Assembly (NCBI RefSeq): GCF_003194565.2
Contig: NZ_QICH01000001.1
Span: 992,001-1,056,000, forward strand
Length of the DNA stretch: 64,000 nt
Direction of reading: 5' to 3'
Origin: Kangiella spongicola
Lineage (GTDB): Bacteria > Pseudomonadota > Gammaproteobacteria > Enterobacterales > Kangiellaceae
Positions 33,145 through 42,511 of this stretch are shown here, piece after piece (positions within the stretch are counted from its first letter, which is position 1; each line of letters opens with the position of its first letter). The position numbers and the translations under genes are program-made. Below the pieces are notes generated by a model. The model did not search any database and had not been told where the DNA came from. It was given only the letters and a program-made list of their open reading frames with translations.

Positions 33145-34248
33145 TTAATGCCTTGCGGTGATTGTTTTGCCGTCTTCTGTAGTTAGAATGAGCGCGCCTT
33201 TGCCACCGATATCATAACGATTCACCTTACTTAATAAATCCAAAAACTTTTGCTCTTGATTCATTAAGGCTTCGGCGCAGGCTTTTAGAGTAGCAAGTGG
33301 ATTCTGCACAGTTAGCGTTTCGCCAGTTAGTTGGTAACCGGCACTATAGCTGTTACAAGAGGCTAGGCCGTGAACGCGCCCTTCACGATCAAAGTTTAAA
33401 GTCATTCTAGAGCTATCAATTATCCCTGTATTAGCCAAATCCTCGACTACCCACTCAATACCGACTAAAAGCTCAAGCGGATCGCCGCCACAACCTTGAT
33501 GAAGTTTACCGTCTAAAGCAAAGGTTACGCGAGCGGGGTGCGGCCGACCACTCATGTCGTCGTAACAAAGTTTGCGCTGGATATCGAGAATGGCGACTTT
33601 ACCATCGGCTTCAAAATGATATTTATAACCACCTTTATAAGGCTGAGGCTCTGGACGAGGTGCCGACATAGTGTTTTGACCATAATTGGTCTTTATATCA
33701 ATGGTGTTCTGCTTAACTTCTACTAACCAGCCAGGCTCGTTGCCGCGAGCGGTAAAAGGGATGGGGTATAAAGAATTAATTTTGTTGCCAACAGTTCCGG
33801 ACTGGACTCGCTTGAGGATAACCTGGCCGAGCTCATGACTCGATTGAGAAGTATCTACTTTTTGATGTTCGGTGGTTGTCCACATGAGTAAGCCATCGGG
33901 ATCCTCAAGCTTAGCACGCAGCGCATAGGCGTGATTCTCTACTAATTCTTCTTTAGGGACTTGTAGTGTGATTTTTTGAGGAAGTTGGGCATTTTTATCA
34001 ATGCCTATGATTTGCTCGGCTAAAACAGTAGAGGCTTTATCGGCAATTGATACATCTTCTAAAGTGACCGTTAAACTACTTCCTGGCGGTGCCAGCATAC
34101 GTTCACGGTACATGACTTCAGCAGTCACGGTAAAGCTTTGAGCAGCGGCTTCTTCGGAATTTGAAGTGCTTTCGACGGTTTCTTGTTTACAGGCAGCCAA
34201 AGTTAACAGTGCTACAGTGGCTAATGTAAATAGTTTTTTCAGTTTCAT
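33145..34248 (-). CDS. Lipoprotein with YbaY-like and META domains
   Basis: 367-residue lipoprotein: signal with lipobox LAAC (Cys20). A YbaY/YscW-type beta domain (about 35-150) holds MYRERMLAPPGSSLTVTLEDVS. A middle domain (about 160-255) follows, with FTARGNEPGWLVEV and a Cys pair. A C-terminal META domain (about 260-365) carries LASCNSYSAGYQ. Such proteins lie in the periplasm or outer membrane, linked to stress and motility; exact role unknown. The start at 34248 has TAGGGAC six bases upstream; the open frame begins at 34263. It is likely last in the hemW operon. Confidence 0.85.
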   Translation of the reverse strand: MKLKKLFTLATVALLTLAACKQETVESTSNSEEAAAQSFTVTAEVMYRERMLAPPGSSLTVTLEDVSIADKASTVLAEQIIGIDKNAQLPQKITLQVPKEELVENHAYALRAKLEDPDGLLMWTTTEHQKVDTSQSSHELGQVILKRVQSGTVGNKINSLYPIPFTARGNEPGWLVEVKQNTIDIKTNYGQNTMSAPRPEPQPYKGGYKYHFEADGKVAILDIQRKLCYDDMSGRPHPARVTFALDGKLHQGCGGDPLELLVGIEWVVEDLANTGIIDSSRMTLNFDREGRVHGLASCNSYSAGYQLTGETLTVQNPLATLKACAEALMNQEQKFLDLLSKVNRYDIGGKGALILTTEDGKTITARH

Positions 34249-34348
34249 AGAAGTCCCTACCAATAAATTGATTTAGAAATAGCATAGACCGTTAATATGC
34301 TTTTGTCATATTAACGGTTAGCAAAACTAACGTAGTGTTATGGTGAAA

Positions 34349-35578
34349 TTATAGTTGGGTGAACTGTATGCTAGCTGAACTTGGCTCGTTATTTTTTGAT
34401 TCTGAGTTTGGTATAAAGCGCTCTAACAATTCGTTAAGAAACAATGCGCCTTTTTCGGTAGGTTGGAGTCGAGCAGGATCGTTTTCGAGCAAGCCATCGG
34501 CTACGGCTTCCTGCAGTACTTCACGAATGTGGTTAATCGGTAAGCCTGTGTATTGCGAAAATAGAGTGACAGGTACGCCGTCGATAAGGCGTAGAGCATT
34601 AAGCATAAACTCAAAAGGGAGTTCGTGCTTGGCAATCGCCGTATCTTGACTAATCTCGCTGAGCGATCCTTGTAAATAATCCTTAGGATGGCGCTTTTTA
34701 GTAGTGCGATGAATTTCGCCTAAATCGAGGCGAGTGATTTTGCCGTGGGCGCCAGCACCAATCCCTAAATAATCACCAAATTGCCAATAATTGAGGTTAT
34801 GCTTGGCTCTAAGTCTTGGCGACTTGCTATAGGCCGAGGTTTCGTACTGATGATAGCCACTGTCGGCAAGAAGCTTTTGGCCAGCTTCTTGAATATCCCA
34901 CAAGACTTCATCATGGGGCAACTGAGGTGGCTGTTGATGAAATAAAGTGTTCGGTTCAAGCGTGAGTTGATACCAAGAAATATGATGAGGTTTAAGACTT
35001 ATAGCCGTTTCTAAATCACTCAACGCTTGCTCAAGAGTTTGATTGGGCAAGCCGTGCATCAAGTCTAAATTAAAAGAGTCGTAACCTGCTTTGTGGGCAA
35101 ACTTTGCTGCATCGATCGCTTGCTGTGGGTTATGGATTCGTCCGAGTTGCTCAAGGTGGTTGGCGTTAAAGCTTTGCACACCAATCGATAGGCGATTAAT
35201 CCCAGCTTTTCGGAAACCGCGGAATTTTTCCGCTTCGAAAGTCCCAGGATTGGCTTCCATGGTAATTTCAATATCGCTCTCAAAAGGCAGTCGAGCTCTT
35301 ACAGCGCTCAGCAGTCTATCTAAAGACTCTGGGCTAAACAGACTTGGCGTGCCACCGCCGATAAAGATACTGTGTAAACGTCGGCCCCAAACCTTTGGCA
35401 GCTCTTGCTCTAAATCCTCGATCAAGCGATCGATATATTCTTGCTCTGGAAGGTCAAACTCTGTTTGCTTCTCTGACTTCAGGTTTTTTACCGCATGGGA
35501 ATTAAAGTCACAATAAGGACATTTACGGACACACCATGGGATATGGATATAAAGCGATAAAGGCGGATTGGTCAGCAT
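34349..35578 (-). CDS. hemW: HemW radical SAM haem chaperone
   Basis: Radical SAM protein related to oxygen-independent coproporphyrinogen oxidase HemN. Members of this short clade act as haem chaperones and lack the oxidase residues. The cluster motif is CVRKCPYCDF near residues 16-25, with GGGTPSLFS as SAM motif. 409 aa is slightly long, with a Glu/Ser-rich tail. Its ATG shares a base with the rdgB stop (TAATG), so the two are translationally coupled. Confidence 0.93.
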   Translation of the reverse strand: MLTNPPLSLYIHIPWCVRKCPYCDFNSHAVKNLKSEKQTEFDLPEQEYIDRLIEDLEQELPKVWGRRLHSIFIGGGTPSLFSPESLDRLLSAVRARLPFESDIEITMEANPGTFEAEKFRGFRKAGINRLSIGVQSFNANHLEQLGRIHNPQQAIDAAKFAHKAGYDSFNLDLMHGLPNQTLEQALSDLETAISLKPHHISWYQLTLEPNTLFHQQPPQLPHDEVLWDIQEAGQKLLADSGYHQYETSAYSKSPRLRAKHNLNYWQFGDYLGIGAGAHGKITRLDLGEIHRTTKKRHPKDYLQGSLSEISQDTAIAKHELPFEFMLNALRLIDGVPVTLFSQYTGLPINHIREVLQEAVADGLLENDPARLQPTEKGALFLNELLERFIPNSESKNNEPSSASIQFTQL

Positions 35579-36189
35579 TAAGCAAGTGACTCTTTCAATT
35601 TATGCATCAATTCCATGAGCGCTTTGCCACGGTGACTGATAGCGGTTTTTTGCTCGGGAGTGAGCTGTGCCGCTGAGCAATTATGCTCTTCACACCAGAA
35701 AAGAGGATCGTAGCCAAAGCCGCCATCACCAACTTCTTCATTAAGAATTCGGCCTTCCCAGCTACCCTGGCAGATTAAAGGTGTTGGATCTTTGGCATGT
35801 TTCATAAAGACTAAAACGCATTGATAGCGTGCTGTGCGATCTGCTTGTGGTACGCCTTGCAGTTTCTCGAGCAGTAAATCGTTGTTAGCTTGGTCGCCGC
35901 CCTCGGTAGCGCCTTCGCATAGCGCAAAGCGAGCTGAATAGATCCCCGGTTGACCGTCCAAATAATCAATTTCAATTCCTGAGTCATCAGCAATCGCCGG
36001 AAGTCCGGTAACTTCGGCCGCGTGTCTTGCCTTGATAATGGCGTTTTCGACAAAAGTAGTGCCCGTTTCTGGAACATCTTCTACGTTGAGTTCCGTTTGT
36101 GGGATAACTTGTAGTTGGAATTGAGCCAATAACTGGGTTAACTCGGCGACTTTTTTGCGGTTACCGGAAGCTAAAACGATTTTTTGCAT
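35578..36189 (-). CDS. rdgB: XTP/dITP pyrophosphatase
   Basis: House-cleaning NTP pyrophosphatase (HAM1 family) that removes non-canonical purine nucleotides. LASGNRKKVAEL, ADDSGIEIDYLDGQPGIYSARFA (catalytic acids) and YDPLFWCEEHN are intact; 203 aa is standard. It overlaps hemW by one base. Confidence 0.96.
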   Translation of the reverse strand: MQKIVLASGNRKKVAELTQLLAQFQLQVIPQTELNVEDVPETGTTFVENAIIKARHAAEVTGLPAIADDSGIEIDYLDGQPGIYSARFALCEGATEGGDQANNDLLLEKLQGVPQADRTARYQCVLVFMKHAKDPTPLICQGSWEGRILNEEVGDGGFGYDPLFWCEEHNCSAAQLTPEQKTAISHRGKALMELMHKLKESLA

Positions 36190-36273
36190 GATGGTTTGAC
36201 TGGATTAGGGTGTTGCTGAGATTATAACCTATAACCACCGCAGAATGTGCCTGCGGTGGCGACAAAACTTTGC

Positions 36274-36732
36274 TTAGTCAGCATAAAACTTTTGTTCGAT
36301 GTCTATGCTGACCGGCTTTGAGTAGCCTGGAATATTGATAGTGAACTCAATATCCATGTTTTCTTGGTCACGGAACTGGAAGTCAGCTAAATAATAAACT
36401 GCTTCGCCCTCAACAATCTCTTTAAAGGCCAACTCTTGGAACTGGCTCAAGTTGTTGGTGGCTTTACCTCGAAGGGCGACCTTTAAGGGTTTATCTTTGC
36501 CATCTTCAACTACCTGATGCACTGAGACATTTATCAATCCTGTGTACTTACTGCGGTCAATTCGGTATTGAACCGCGGTTTCAGGTTGAATGAATGAGCT
36601 GTTGAAAGCATTGTAGTGAATAATGTAATCGCCGACACGTTTCTCGTTAGCTTGACTAACACTAATCACGACAAGTCCTGCTGTAATCGCTAGCAGGGTG
36701 AATAATTTTTTCACGTTTAATAGGGTGTTCAT
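36274..36732 (-). CDS. DUF4426 periplasmic protein
   Basis: 152-residue exported protein with a signal peptide (about 28 residues, ending SQA). The body matches DUF4426 with GDYIIHYNAFNSSFIQPETA and the LINVSVHQ strand. In many gammaproteobacteria it is encoded between metW and rdgB. Here it lies between yggT and rdgB, with metX and metW absent. Function unknown. Confidence 0.88.
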   Translation of the reverse strand: MNTLLNVKKLFTLLAITAGLVVISVSQANEKRVGDYIIHYNAFNSSFIQPETAVQYRIDRSKYTGLINVSVHQVVEDGKDKPLKVALRGKATNNLSQFQELAFKEIVEGEAVYYLADFQFRDQENMDIEFTINIPGYSKPVSIDIEQKFYAD

Positions 36733-36831
36733 CGAGGCTCTCCTATTTCCAGCGCCTTAGTAAAGGCCGATACCCTTAAGATAGCAAAATTTGCGCTGTC
36801 TTTCAGGAATTCTATTGCACTCTGGGGTTGC

Positions 36832-37416
36832 TTAAGTGATTAAGCTGACGCCAAGACGGTAAAGGCCATCTTGAAGGAACCATAGTCCAAACAGAATAAT
36901 CATTGGCGATAAGTCGATCGAGCCGGCAATTGGCGGAATAATTTTTTGTACTGGGCGCAAAATAGGGCGTGTAACTTGATAGAGAAAAGCAACTCCAGGG
37001 CTATAACGACCACCACTCATAAAGCTCGCAATCATTAAGCCTAGGAATAAAATCAATAGCATATTGGTCGTAATCATGACCAAACCGCCCATCGCGGGAG
37101 CGCCTTGCATTATTAAGCCAACGATGACGCCTAGGGTCATTACTTTTGGTTGGAGTGGACCAAAAACAGTCGAAATGACGAAAAACTTCAGAACGATAAT
37201 GGCTAGAGCAACGACAAAACTTGCGGTACTGAAACGCCCCAAGTCCGGCACGATTTTTCTTAATGGATTAATCACAGGCGCAGTAAATTTGTGAATAAAC
37301 TGCGAAATTGGGTTGTGGAAATCCGCTTGTCCGAGTTGTAATAAAATTCGGACCAAAAATATCATCACCAAAATATTGGAAATGTGTTCAAGCAAGGTGA
37401 AGCTGATGTTATTCAT
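36832..37416 (-). CDS. yggT: YggT family membrane protein
   Basis: Integral membrane protein with two YggT repeats, each ending in a conserved P-I-x-P-[VL]-x-x-[IV]-P-like motif (APVINPLRKIVPDL near 47 and RPILRPVQKIIPPI near 155), and about four to five helices. It lies between proC and DUF4426 in the usual order. Function in osmotic or potassium stress is proposed for relatives. Confidence 0.92.
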   Translation of the reverse strand: MNNISFTLLEHISNILVMIFLVRILLQLGQADFHNPISQFIHKFTAPVINPLRKIVPDLGRFSTASFVVALAIIVLKFFVISTVFGPLQPKVMTLGVIVGLIMQGAPAMGGLVMITTNMLLILFLGLMIASFMSGGRYSPGVAFLYQVTRPILRPVQKIIPPIAGSIDLSPMIILFGLWFLQDGLYRLGVSLIT

Positions 37417-37506
37417 GGATAAGTATCACTCTAATGTCGTCAAGAACGCTAATTTAGGGGGAAGCTTTAAAGCCAGCTATCATAAACCCATCCGTGGGTT
37501 TTATCA

Positions 37507-38355
37507 TTATTGATTTGCAATGTCTGCCAACTCTTTACCACGTTTTACTGAGGCCTCGAGAGCTTTTTTCACGATCTCAGGAAGTTTATGCTCGTTCAGG
37601 GTATCGAGTGCCGCCGCCGTGGTGCCACCTGGCGAGGTTACATTGCGACGTAATTGACCAATTTCGGTCTCGCTGTTTTGCTGGACCATTGCCGCCGCGC
37701 CTAGGGCCGTTTGCGCCGCCAGTTCACGTGCCGTTTCTTCGGGTAACCCAAGATCAATGCCGCCTTGAACCACCGACTCCATGAATAAGAAGTAGTGCGC
37801 TGGACCGCTACCAGAAACCGCTGTGACCACATCCATCAAGTCTTCATTATCAACCCAGATGCTTTTGCCAACTGCATCAAATATAGCACTAGTGGCGTCA
37901 CGTTGTTGCTCGCTGACTTTGTCGTTGGCATATAAACCAGTAGCACCGTAGCCGATTAAGCTCGGTGTGTTTGGCATACTTCGAACCACAGGCGTATCTG
38001 CGCCAAGTAGCTTGTTTAGGGTTTCGCAAGTGACGCCAGCAGCGACTGAAATCGCACACTTATTGCTTAAATCCAAATCCCTGAAGTCAGCACACGCTGT
38101 GGACATGATTTGTGGTTTAACCGCTAACAAAACATAATCAACATTGTTAACAACTTCAGCATTATCATGGGTTGTGTTGATGGTTGGGTATTTTTCTTTA
38201 AGCGCGTCTAGCTTACCGGCACTGCGGTTGCTGACATAAATCGACTCTGCTGGTAGGCCGGATTGGATAAGACCGCCTAAAATACTTGCCGCCATATTGC
38301 CCGCGCCGATAAATCCTACTTTTGCTTTGCTTAATAATTCAATTGATTCAGTCAT
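37507..38355 (-). CDS. proC: Pyrroline-5-carboxylate reductase
   Basis: Last step of proline synthesis, NAD(P)H-dependent. It has the Rossmann motif GFIGAGNMAASILGGL, RSMPNTPSLIGYGATG, and the C-terminal dimerisation signature LRRNVTSPGGTTAAAL. 282 aa, full length. It follows yggS on the same strand. Confidence 0.96.
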   Translation of the reverse strand: MTESIELLSKAKVGFIGAGNMAASILGGLIQSGLPAESIYVSNRSAGKLDALKEKYPTINTTHDNAEVVNNVDYVLLAVKPQIMSTACADFRDLDLSNKCAISVAAGVTCETLNKLLGADTPVVRSMPNTPSLIGYGATGLYANDKVSEQQRDATSAIFDAVGKSIWVDNEDLMDVVTAVSGSGPAHYFLFMESVVQGGIDLGLPEETARELAAQTALGAAAMVQQNSETEIGQLRRNVTSPGGTTAAALDTLNEHKLPEIVKKALEASVKRGKELADIANQ

Positions 38356-38480
38356 AAATGCCTGTGTTCGATTGTTTGCACTAGCTTTTAGCTAGTGTCG
38401 TGAATGTGTATGCGTATAATCTAATTCTATAGTGATGAGGGTTAAAGCCTCAAATTCAACGCTGAATTAAAAGGAATGCC

Positions 38481-39164
38481 TTAATCGCGCTGACCAAAGA
38501 TAGCGGTACCGATACGAATCATGTTGCTTCCGGCCAAAATGGCGGCTTCAAAATCACCAGACATCCCCATGGAAAGCGTATCAATATGTGGGTATTTATC
38601 CTTTAACTGTCTGTAAAGTGTGGAGATTTCCTCAAATTGTTGCAGTTGCTTTGGGTAGTCATGTTGTTTCGGTGGAAGCGCCATGATTCCTCTTAAAGCT
38701 AAATTTTCAGCTTCATAAATTGCTTGCGCCAGTTCAAAGCACTCAGTTTCATCAACTCCAGCTTTTTGTGCTTCGCCGAATAAATTGACTTGGATACAGA
38801 CATTGAGAGGTGGCATTCCTTGGCGAGCTTGGTTCAGTTTATTGATGACTTTAGTGCGATCAACGCTTTGCACCCAGTCGAAATGTGTCGCAATATCTTT
38901 ACACTTTCGGCTTTGGATGGCGCCTAGCATGTGCCATTCGATGTCACTTTTATCTATTTTTTGGATTTTTTCGACGCCTTCTTGAACAAAGTTTTCGCCG
39001 AAAATGCGATGGCCTTTTTGATAGGCTTCTTCAATTTTATCAATGGGTTGGCGCTTACTAACAGCGACTAGGCGCACATTATCCTGAAAATTCACGCGTT
39101 TCTCGCTGCTTTTTGCGATTTCTTGTTGCAGAAGTTCTAGTTGAGAGGCTATGCTAGTTGTCAT
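38481..39164 (-). CDS. yggS: PLP homeostasis protein YggS
   Basis: Non-catalytic pyridoxal phosphate binding protein, alanine-racemase-like barrel. The PLP lysine is in VRLVAVSKRQP, followed by FGENFVQEG, IEWHMLGAIQ and the phosphate-binding LSMGMSGDFEAAI. 227 aa. It is divergent from pilT with 35 bases between starts, a conserved pairing, and is probably first in the yggS-proC-yggT-DUF4426-rdgB-hemW run. Confidence 0.95.
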   Translation of the reverse strand: MTTSIASQLELLQQEIAKSSEKRVNFQDNVRLVAVSKRQPIDKIEEAYQKGHRIFGENFVQEGVEKIQKIDKSDIEWHMLGAIQSRKCKDIATHFDWVQSVDRTKVINKLNQARQGMPPLNVCIQVNLFGEAQKAGVDETECFELAQAIYEAENLALRGIMALPPKQHDYPKQLQQFEEISTLYRQLKDKYPHIDTLSMGMSGDFEAAILAGSNMIRIGTAIFGQRD

Positions 39165-39199
39165 TAGTAAGAATAAATATCAAAATTGGGGTCTAACCT

Positions 39200-40234
39200 A
39201 TGGATATTACAGAGCTTTTAGCGTTCAGTGTAAAGAATAACGCTTCGGATTTGCACATTTCCGCTGGAATGCCACCGCTGATTCGCGTGGATGGCGATAT
39301 TCGACGAATTAATGTGCCCCCGCTAGAAGACAAAGAAGTCCATTCGCTGATTTACGACATTATGAACGATAAGCAGCGAAAAGACTATGAAGAGTTTCTA
39401 GAAGCGGATTTCTCATTTGAACTTCAAGATTTGGCACGTTTCCGTGTTAACGCCTTTGTACAAAACCGTGGTCGAGCTGCGGTATTTCGTACCATTCCCT
39501 CTCGCGTTTTGACCTTAGAAGATCTCAAGGCCCCAAAAATTTTCCAAGATGTATCGATGCAGCCTCGTGGCTTGGTATTGGTGACAGGACCTACGGGTTC
39601 GGGTAAATCAACCACGCTGGCGGGCATGATCGATTATGTCAACGATAATAAACACGATCACATTTTGACCATTGAGGATCCGATCGAGTTTGTTCACGAA
39701 AGTAAGAAATGTCTCGTCAACCAGCGTGAAGTACACCGCGATACCCATAGCTTCTCCAACGCACTGCGCTCAGCGCTGCGTGAAGACCCCGATATTATTC
39801 TGGTTGGTGAGCTACGTGACCTTGAAACCATTCGCTTAGCGTTAACAGCGGCGGAAACGGGTCACTTGGTATTTGGTACCTTACACACCACGTCTGCGGC
39901 TAAAACCATTGACCGTGTGATTGACGTATTCCCTGAAGGCGAAAAAGCGATGGTGCGCTCGATGCTTTCAGAGTCACTGCAGGCGGTTATCGCGCAAACC
40001 CTATTGAAGCGTAATGGTGGTGGCCGTGTGGCTGCCCATGAAATCTTAATTGGTACGCCAGCGATCCGAAACCTGATTCGTGAAGCGAAAGTGGCACAGA
40101 TGTACTCGGCGATGCAAACCGGTATGTCGCTAGGCATGCAGACCCTTGACCACAGCTTGAAGCAGTTAGTGAGCAAAGGCATTGTGTCGCGTAACGATGC
40201 GCGCATGAAAGCGACTAATAAAGAAGAATTCTAG
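39200..40234 (+). CDS. pilT: Type IV pilus retraction ATPase PilT
   Basis: Hexameric cytoplasmic ATPase that depolymerises the pilus and powers twitching. Walker A GPTGSGKST at 130-138, Asp boxes, Walker B ILVGELRD and the His box GHLVFGTLHTT are present, and the PilT-specific AIRNLIRE signature lies near 291-298. 344 aa. pilU follows after 19 bases. Confidence 0.97.
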   Translation: MDITELLAFSVKNNASDLHISAGMPPLIRVDGDIRRINVPPLEDKEVHSLIYDIMNDKQRKDYEEFLEADFSFELQDLARFRVNAFVQNRGRAAVFRTIPSRVLTLEDLKAPKIFQDVSMQPRGLVLVTGPTGSGKSTTLAGMIDYVNDNKHDHILTIEDPIEFVHESKKCLVNQREVHRDTHSFSNALRSALREDPDIILVGELRDLETIRLALTAAETGHLVFGTLHTTSAAKTIDRVIDVFPEGEKAMVRSMLSESLQAVIAQTLLKRNGGGRVAAHEILIGTPAIRNLIREAKVAQMYSAMQTGMSLGMQTLDHSLKQLVSKGIVSRNDARMKATNKEEF

Positions 40235-40253
40235 AGAGGCGGAAGAATCAATT

Positions 40254-41399
40254 ATGGCTATGGATATTACTCCATTACTAAAAGCTTTGGTGGATAATAA
40301 AGGCTCAGACCTTTTTGTGACGGTCCATCGACCTCCTTGTATCAAAATTAATGGACAGATTCGTCCTGCAACTAAAAGTATGCTGACGCCGGCTCAAGTA
40401 GAGGAGCTGATTCATTCGTCAATGGACGAGCGCCAGAAACAGGAGTTTGCCGAAAAGAAAGAATGTCAGTATGCGATCAGCGTGGAGAATGTTGGTCGTT
40501 TCCGTGCCAGTGCCTTTTATCAACGCAATCAGCCAGGTTTAGTCGTTCGTCGAATTGAAACCAAAATTCCAACCACTGAAGAGCTGAAAATCCCAAGCAT
40601 TTTGAATGACTTGGTAATGAAAAAACGTGGAATTATTATCTTCGTTGGTGCGACCGGTACCGGTAAATCTACTTCGCTAGCAGCGATGATTGGTTATCGA
40701 AACCGTAACTCAATGGGCCATATCATTAGTATTGAGGATCCGATTGAGTACGTGCACCGCCATGATAAATGTATTATCACCCAACGTGAGGTTGGCATCG
40801 ATACTGAGTCCTTTGAAGTAGCCTTGAAAAACACATTGCGTCAGGCTCCAGACGTGATTCTAATTGGTGAGGTTCGATCGCAAGAAACCATGTCGCAAGC
40901 GATTACTTTCGCAGAAACGGGTCACTTGTGTTTATGTACCCTGCACGCCAACAACGCCAACCAAGCGATTGACCGTATTTTGCACTTCTTCCCGAAAGAT
41001 GAGCACTCAAGAGTCTTGATGGATCTGTCGCTTAACTTACGTGCGATTATTGCACAGCAATTAGTGCCGACAGTCGATGGCAAAGGTCGTCGTGCGGCGA
41101 TTGAGATTATGATTAACTCGCCGTTGATCTCAGATCATATCCGTAAAGGTGAAGTGCACTTGATTAAAGAGTTGATGGCGCGCTCAACAGAGCTCGGTAT
41201 GCAGACTTTCGACCAAGCACTCTTCGACCTCTACGTTAAAGGCGAGATTTCTTACGATGATGCGCTAGTTCATGCTGATTCTGCAAACGATTTACGTCTG
41301 CGTATTAAGTTGCACGAGAAAGATGCGGACTCTTTAACCGATGGCACCGAAGGGTTGCAGGTTGAGATGGACGATGATCATTCGAACAGTATGTTTTAA
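40254..41399 (+). CDS. pilU: PilT-like accessory retraction ATPase PilU
   Basis: PilT paralogue that aids pilus retraction under load. It has Walker A GATGTGKST, Walker B ILIGEVRS and the LCTLHANNANQ box, but not the AIRNLIRE motif of PilT. 381 aa with an acidic C-terminal tail, typical for PilU. The pilT-pilU order is standard. A strong terminator follows. Confidence 0.95.
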   Translation: MAMDITPLLKALVDNKGSDLFVTVHRPPCIKINGQIRPATKSMLTPAQVEELIHSSMDERQKQEFAEKKECQYAISVENVGRFRASAFYQRNQPGLVVRRIETKIPTTEELKIPSILNDLVMKKRGIIIFVGATGTGKSTSLAAMIGYRNRNSMGHIISIEDPIEYVHRHDKCIITQREVGIDTESFEVALKNTLRQAPDVILIGEVRSQETMSQAITFAETGHLCLCTLHANNANQAIDRILHFFPKDEHSRVLMDLSLNLRAIIAQQLVPTVDGKGRRAAIEIMINSPLISDHIRKGEVHLIKELMARSTELGMQTFDQALFDLYVKGEISYDDALVHADSANDLRLRIKLHEKDADSLTDGTEGLQVEMDDDHSNSMF

Positions 41400-41442
41400 T
41401 AGCTAATTGAACTGTCTAATCGACTGCTTTAGAGAGCTGCTC

Positions 41443-41470
41443 AAAGCCCAGTTTTTTCTGGGCTTTTTTT
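41443..41470 (+). terminator. Intrinsic terminator after pilU
   Basis: AAAGCCCAG and CTGGGCTTT pair around TTTTTT, followed by a T-run; it ends four bases before the stop of convergent ruvX. Confidence 0.9.
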
Positions 41471-41474
41471 GTGC

Positions 41475-41915
41475 TTACTCAGACTCAAAATAGCTTTTTA
41501 AAATTAACTCTGCCGCGTAGGCGTCGAAATCTGAGTCTTTAATTTTTTTATAGCCGCCAAGCTCAAATAAGTATTCGCGAACTTCAGCGGTACTTAGACG
41601 TTCGTCATGGGTAAAGGTAGGAAGGCCGAAACGACCATGCAGGCGGTTTGCAAACTTTTTTGCCATTAGTGTAACCGGCTGTTCGGTGCCGTCCATGTTG
41701 AGCGGTAAACCGACGACAAAAGCATCTACTTGCCATTCTTTAATAAGTGCTTCGACTTGATCCCAGTTGGGCTGGTTGTTCTCAGCTTTAAGCACACAAA
41801 GAGCCTGTGTCGTTCCTAAGGATTTTTGCCCAGTAGCGACACCGATTCGTTTTTCACCAAAATCGAAGCCTAGAAATCGGCCTAGTGTTTTGGTTGGCTT
41901 GATAGAATCAGGCAT
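41475..41915 (-). CDS. ruvX: Putative Holliday junction resolvase RuvX/YqgF
   Basis: RNase H-fold nuclease implicated in pre-16S rRNA 5' end processing. It has the start LGFDFGEKRIGVA with the catalytic Asp, VVGLPLNMDGTEQP, TFTHDERLST and the D-x-x-A-A-x-L-I-L ending. 146 aa. It overlaps yqgE by eight bases, as in other gammaproteobacteria. Confidence 0.95.
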   Translation of the reverse strand: MPDSIKPTKTLGRFLGFDFGEKRIGVATGQKSLGTTQALCVLKAENNQPNWDQVEALIKEWQVDAFVVGLPLNMDGTEQPVTLMAKKFANRLHGRFGLPTFTHDERLSTAEVREYLFELGGYKKIKDSDFDAYAAELILKSYFESE

Positions 41916-42471
41916 GGCCTGAATGCTCGGTCAGTTGAGTCCAGTCGATGCCGAGTAGTTTAGTCGCCTGCTGCCATCGTTGGTTAGGTTCGGTGTGGAA
42001 TATAATATTTTTGTCTGCAGGCACAATAAGCCATGAATTCTCTTCGATCTCACGCTCCAGCTGTCCTTTATCCCAGCCAGAATAGCCTAGCGCAATGACT
42101 GCATCCTCTGGCCCTTCATTATTCGCAATAGCAGTTAGAATGTCTTCCGAGGTCGATAGTCCAATTTCATCACTAATGGATAAGCTGGAATCCCAGTTGC
42201 CGAGAGGACTGTGTAAGATAAAACCACGTTCTTTATCCACTGGACCGCCGGCGAGCAAGACATTATCTAATACTGCTTGGTTGGTGCTTGGGATCTTAAG
42301 ATGATCGAATAGCTGGTGGTAGGTTGTCTCAAGCGGCTGGCTCAACATAATACCAAGCGCACCCTCGTCCGTGTGCTCACAAATGTAGGTCACACTGCGG
42401 GAAAAGAAAGTATCTTCGAGCGTTGGCATAGCGATCAACAAGTGATCAGCCAAAGAATTAATTGGTTGCAT
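41908..42471 (-). CDS. yqgE: UPF0301 / DUF179 protein YqgE
   Basis: Conserved protein of unknown function with the family motifs SLADHLLIAMPTLEDTFF, VTYICEHTDEGALGIM, VLLAGGPVDKERGFILH and ALGYSGWDKGQLE. 187 aa. It is encoded between a TonB-like gene and ruvX in a minus-strand run beginning at gshB. Confidence 0.93.
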   Translation of the reverse strand: MQPINSLADHLLIAMPTLEDTFFSRSVTYICEHTDEGALGIMLSQPLETTYHQLFDHLKIPSTNQAVLDNVLLAGGPVDKERGFILHSPLGNWDSSLSISDEIGLSTSEDILTAIANNEGPEDAVIALGYSGWDKGQLEREIEENSWLIVPADKNIIFHTEPNQRWQQATKLLGIDWTQLTEHSGHA

Positions 42472-42511
42472 GCTTAAATTATATCAGTATTTAAATAGCT
42501 TGTATTAGGAA

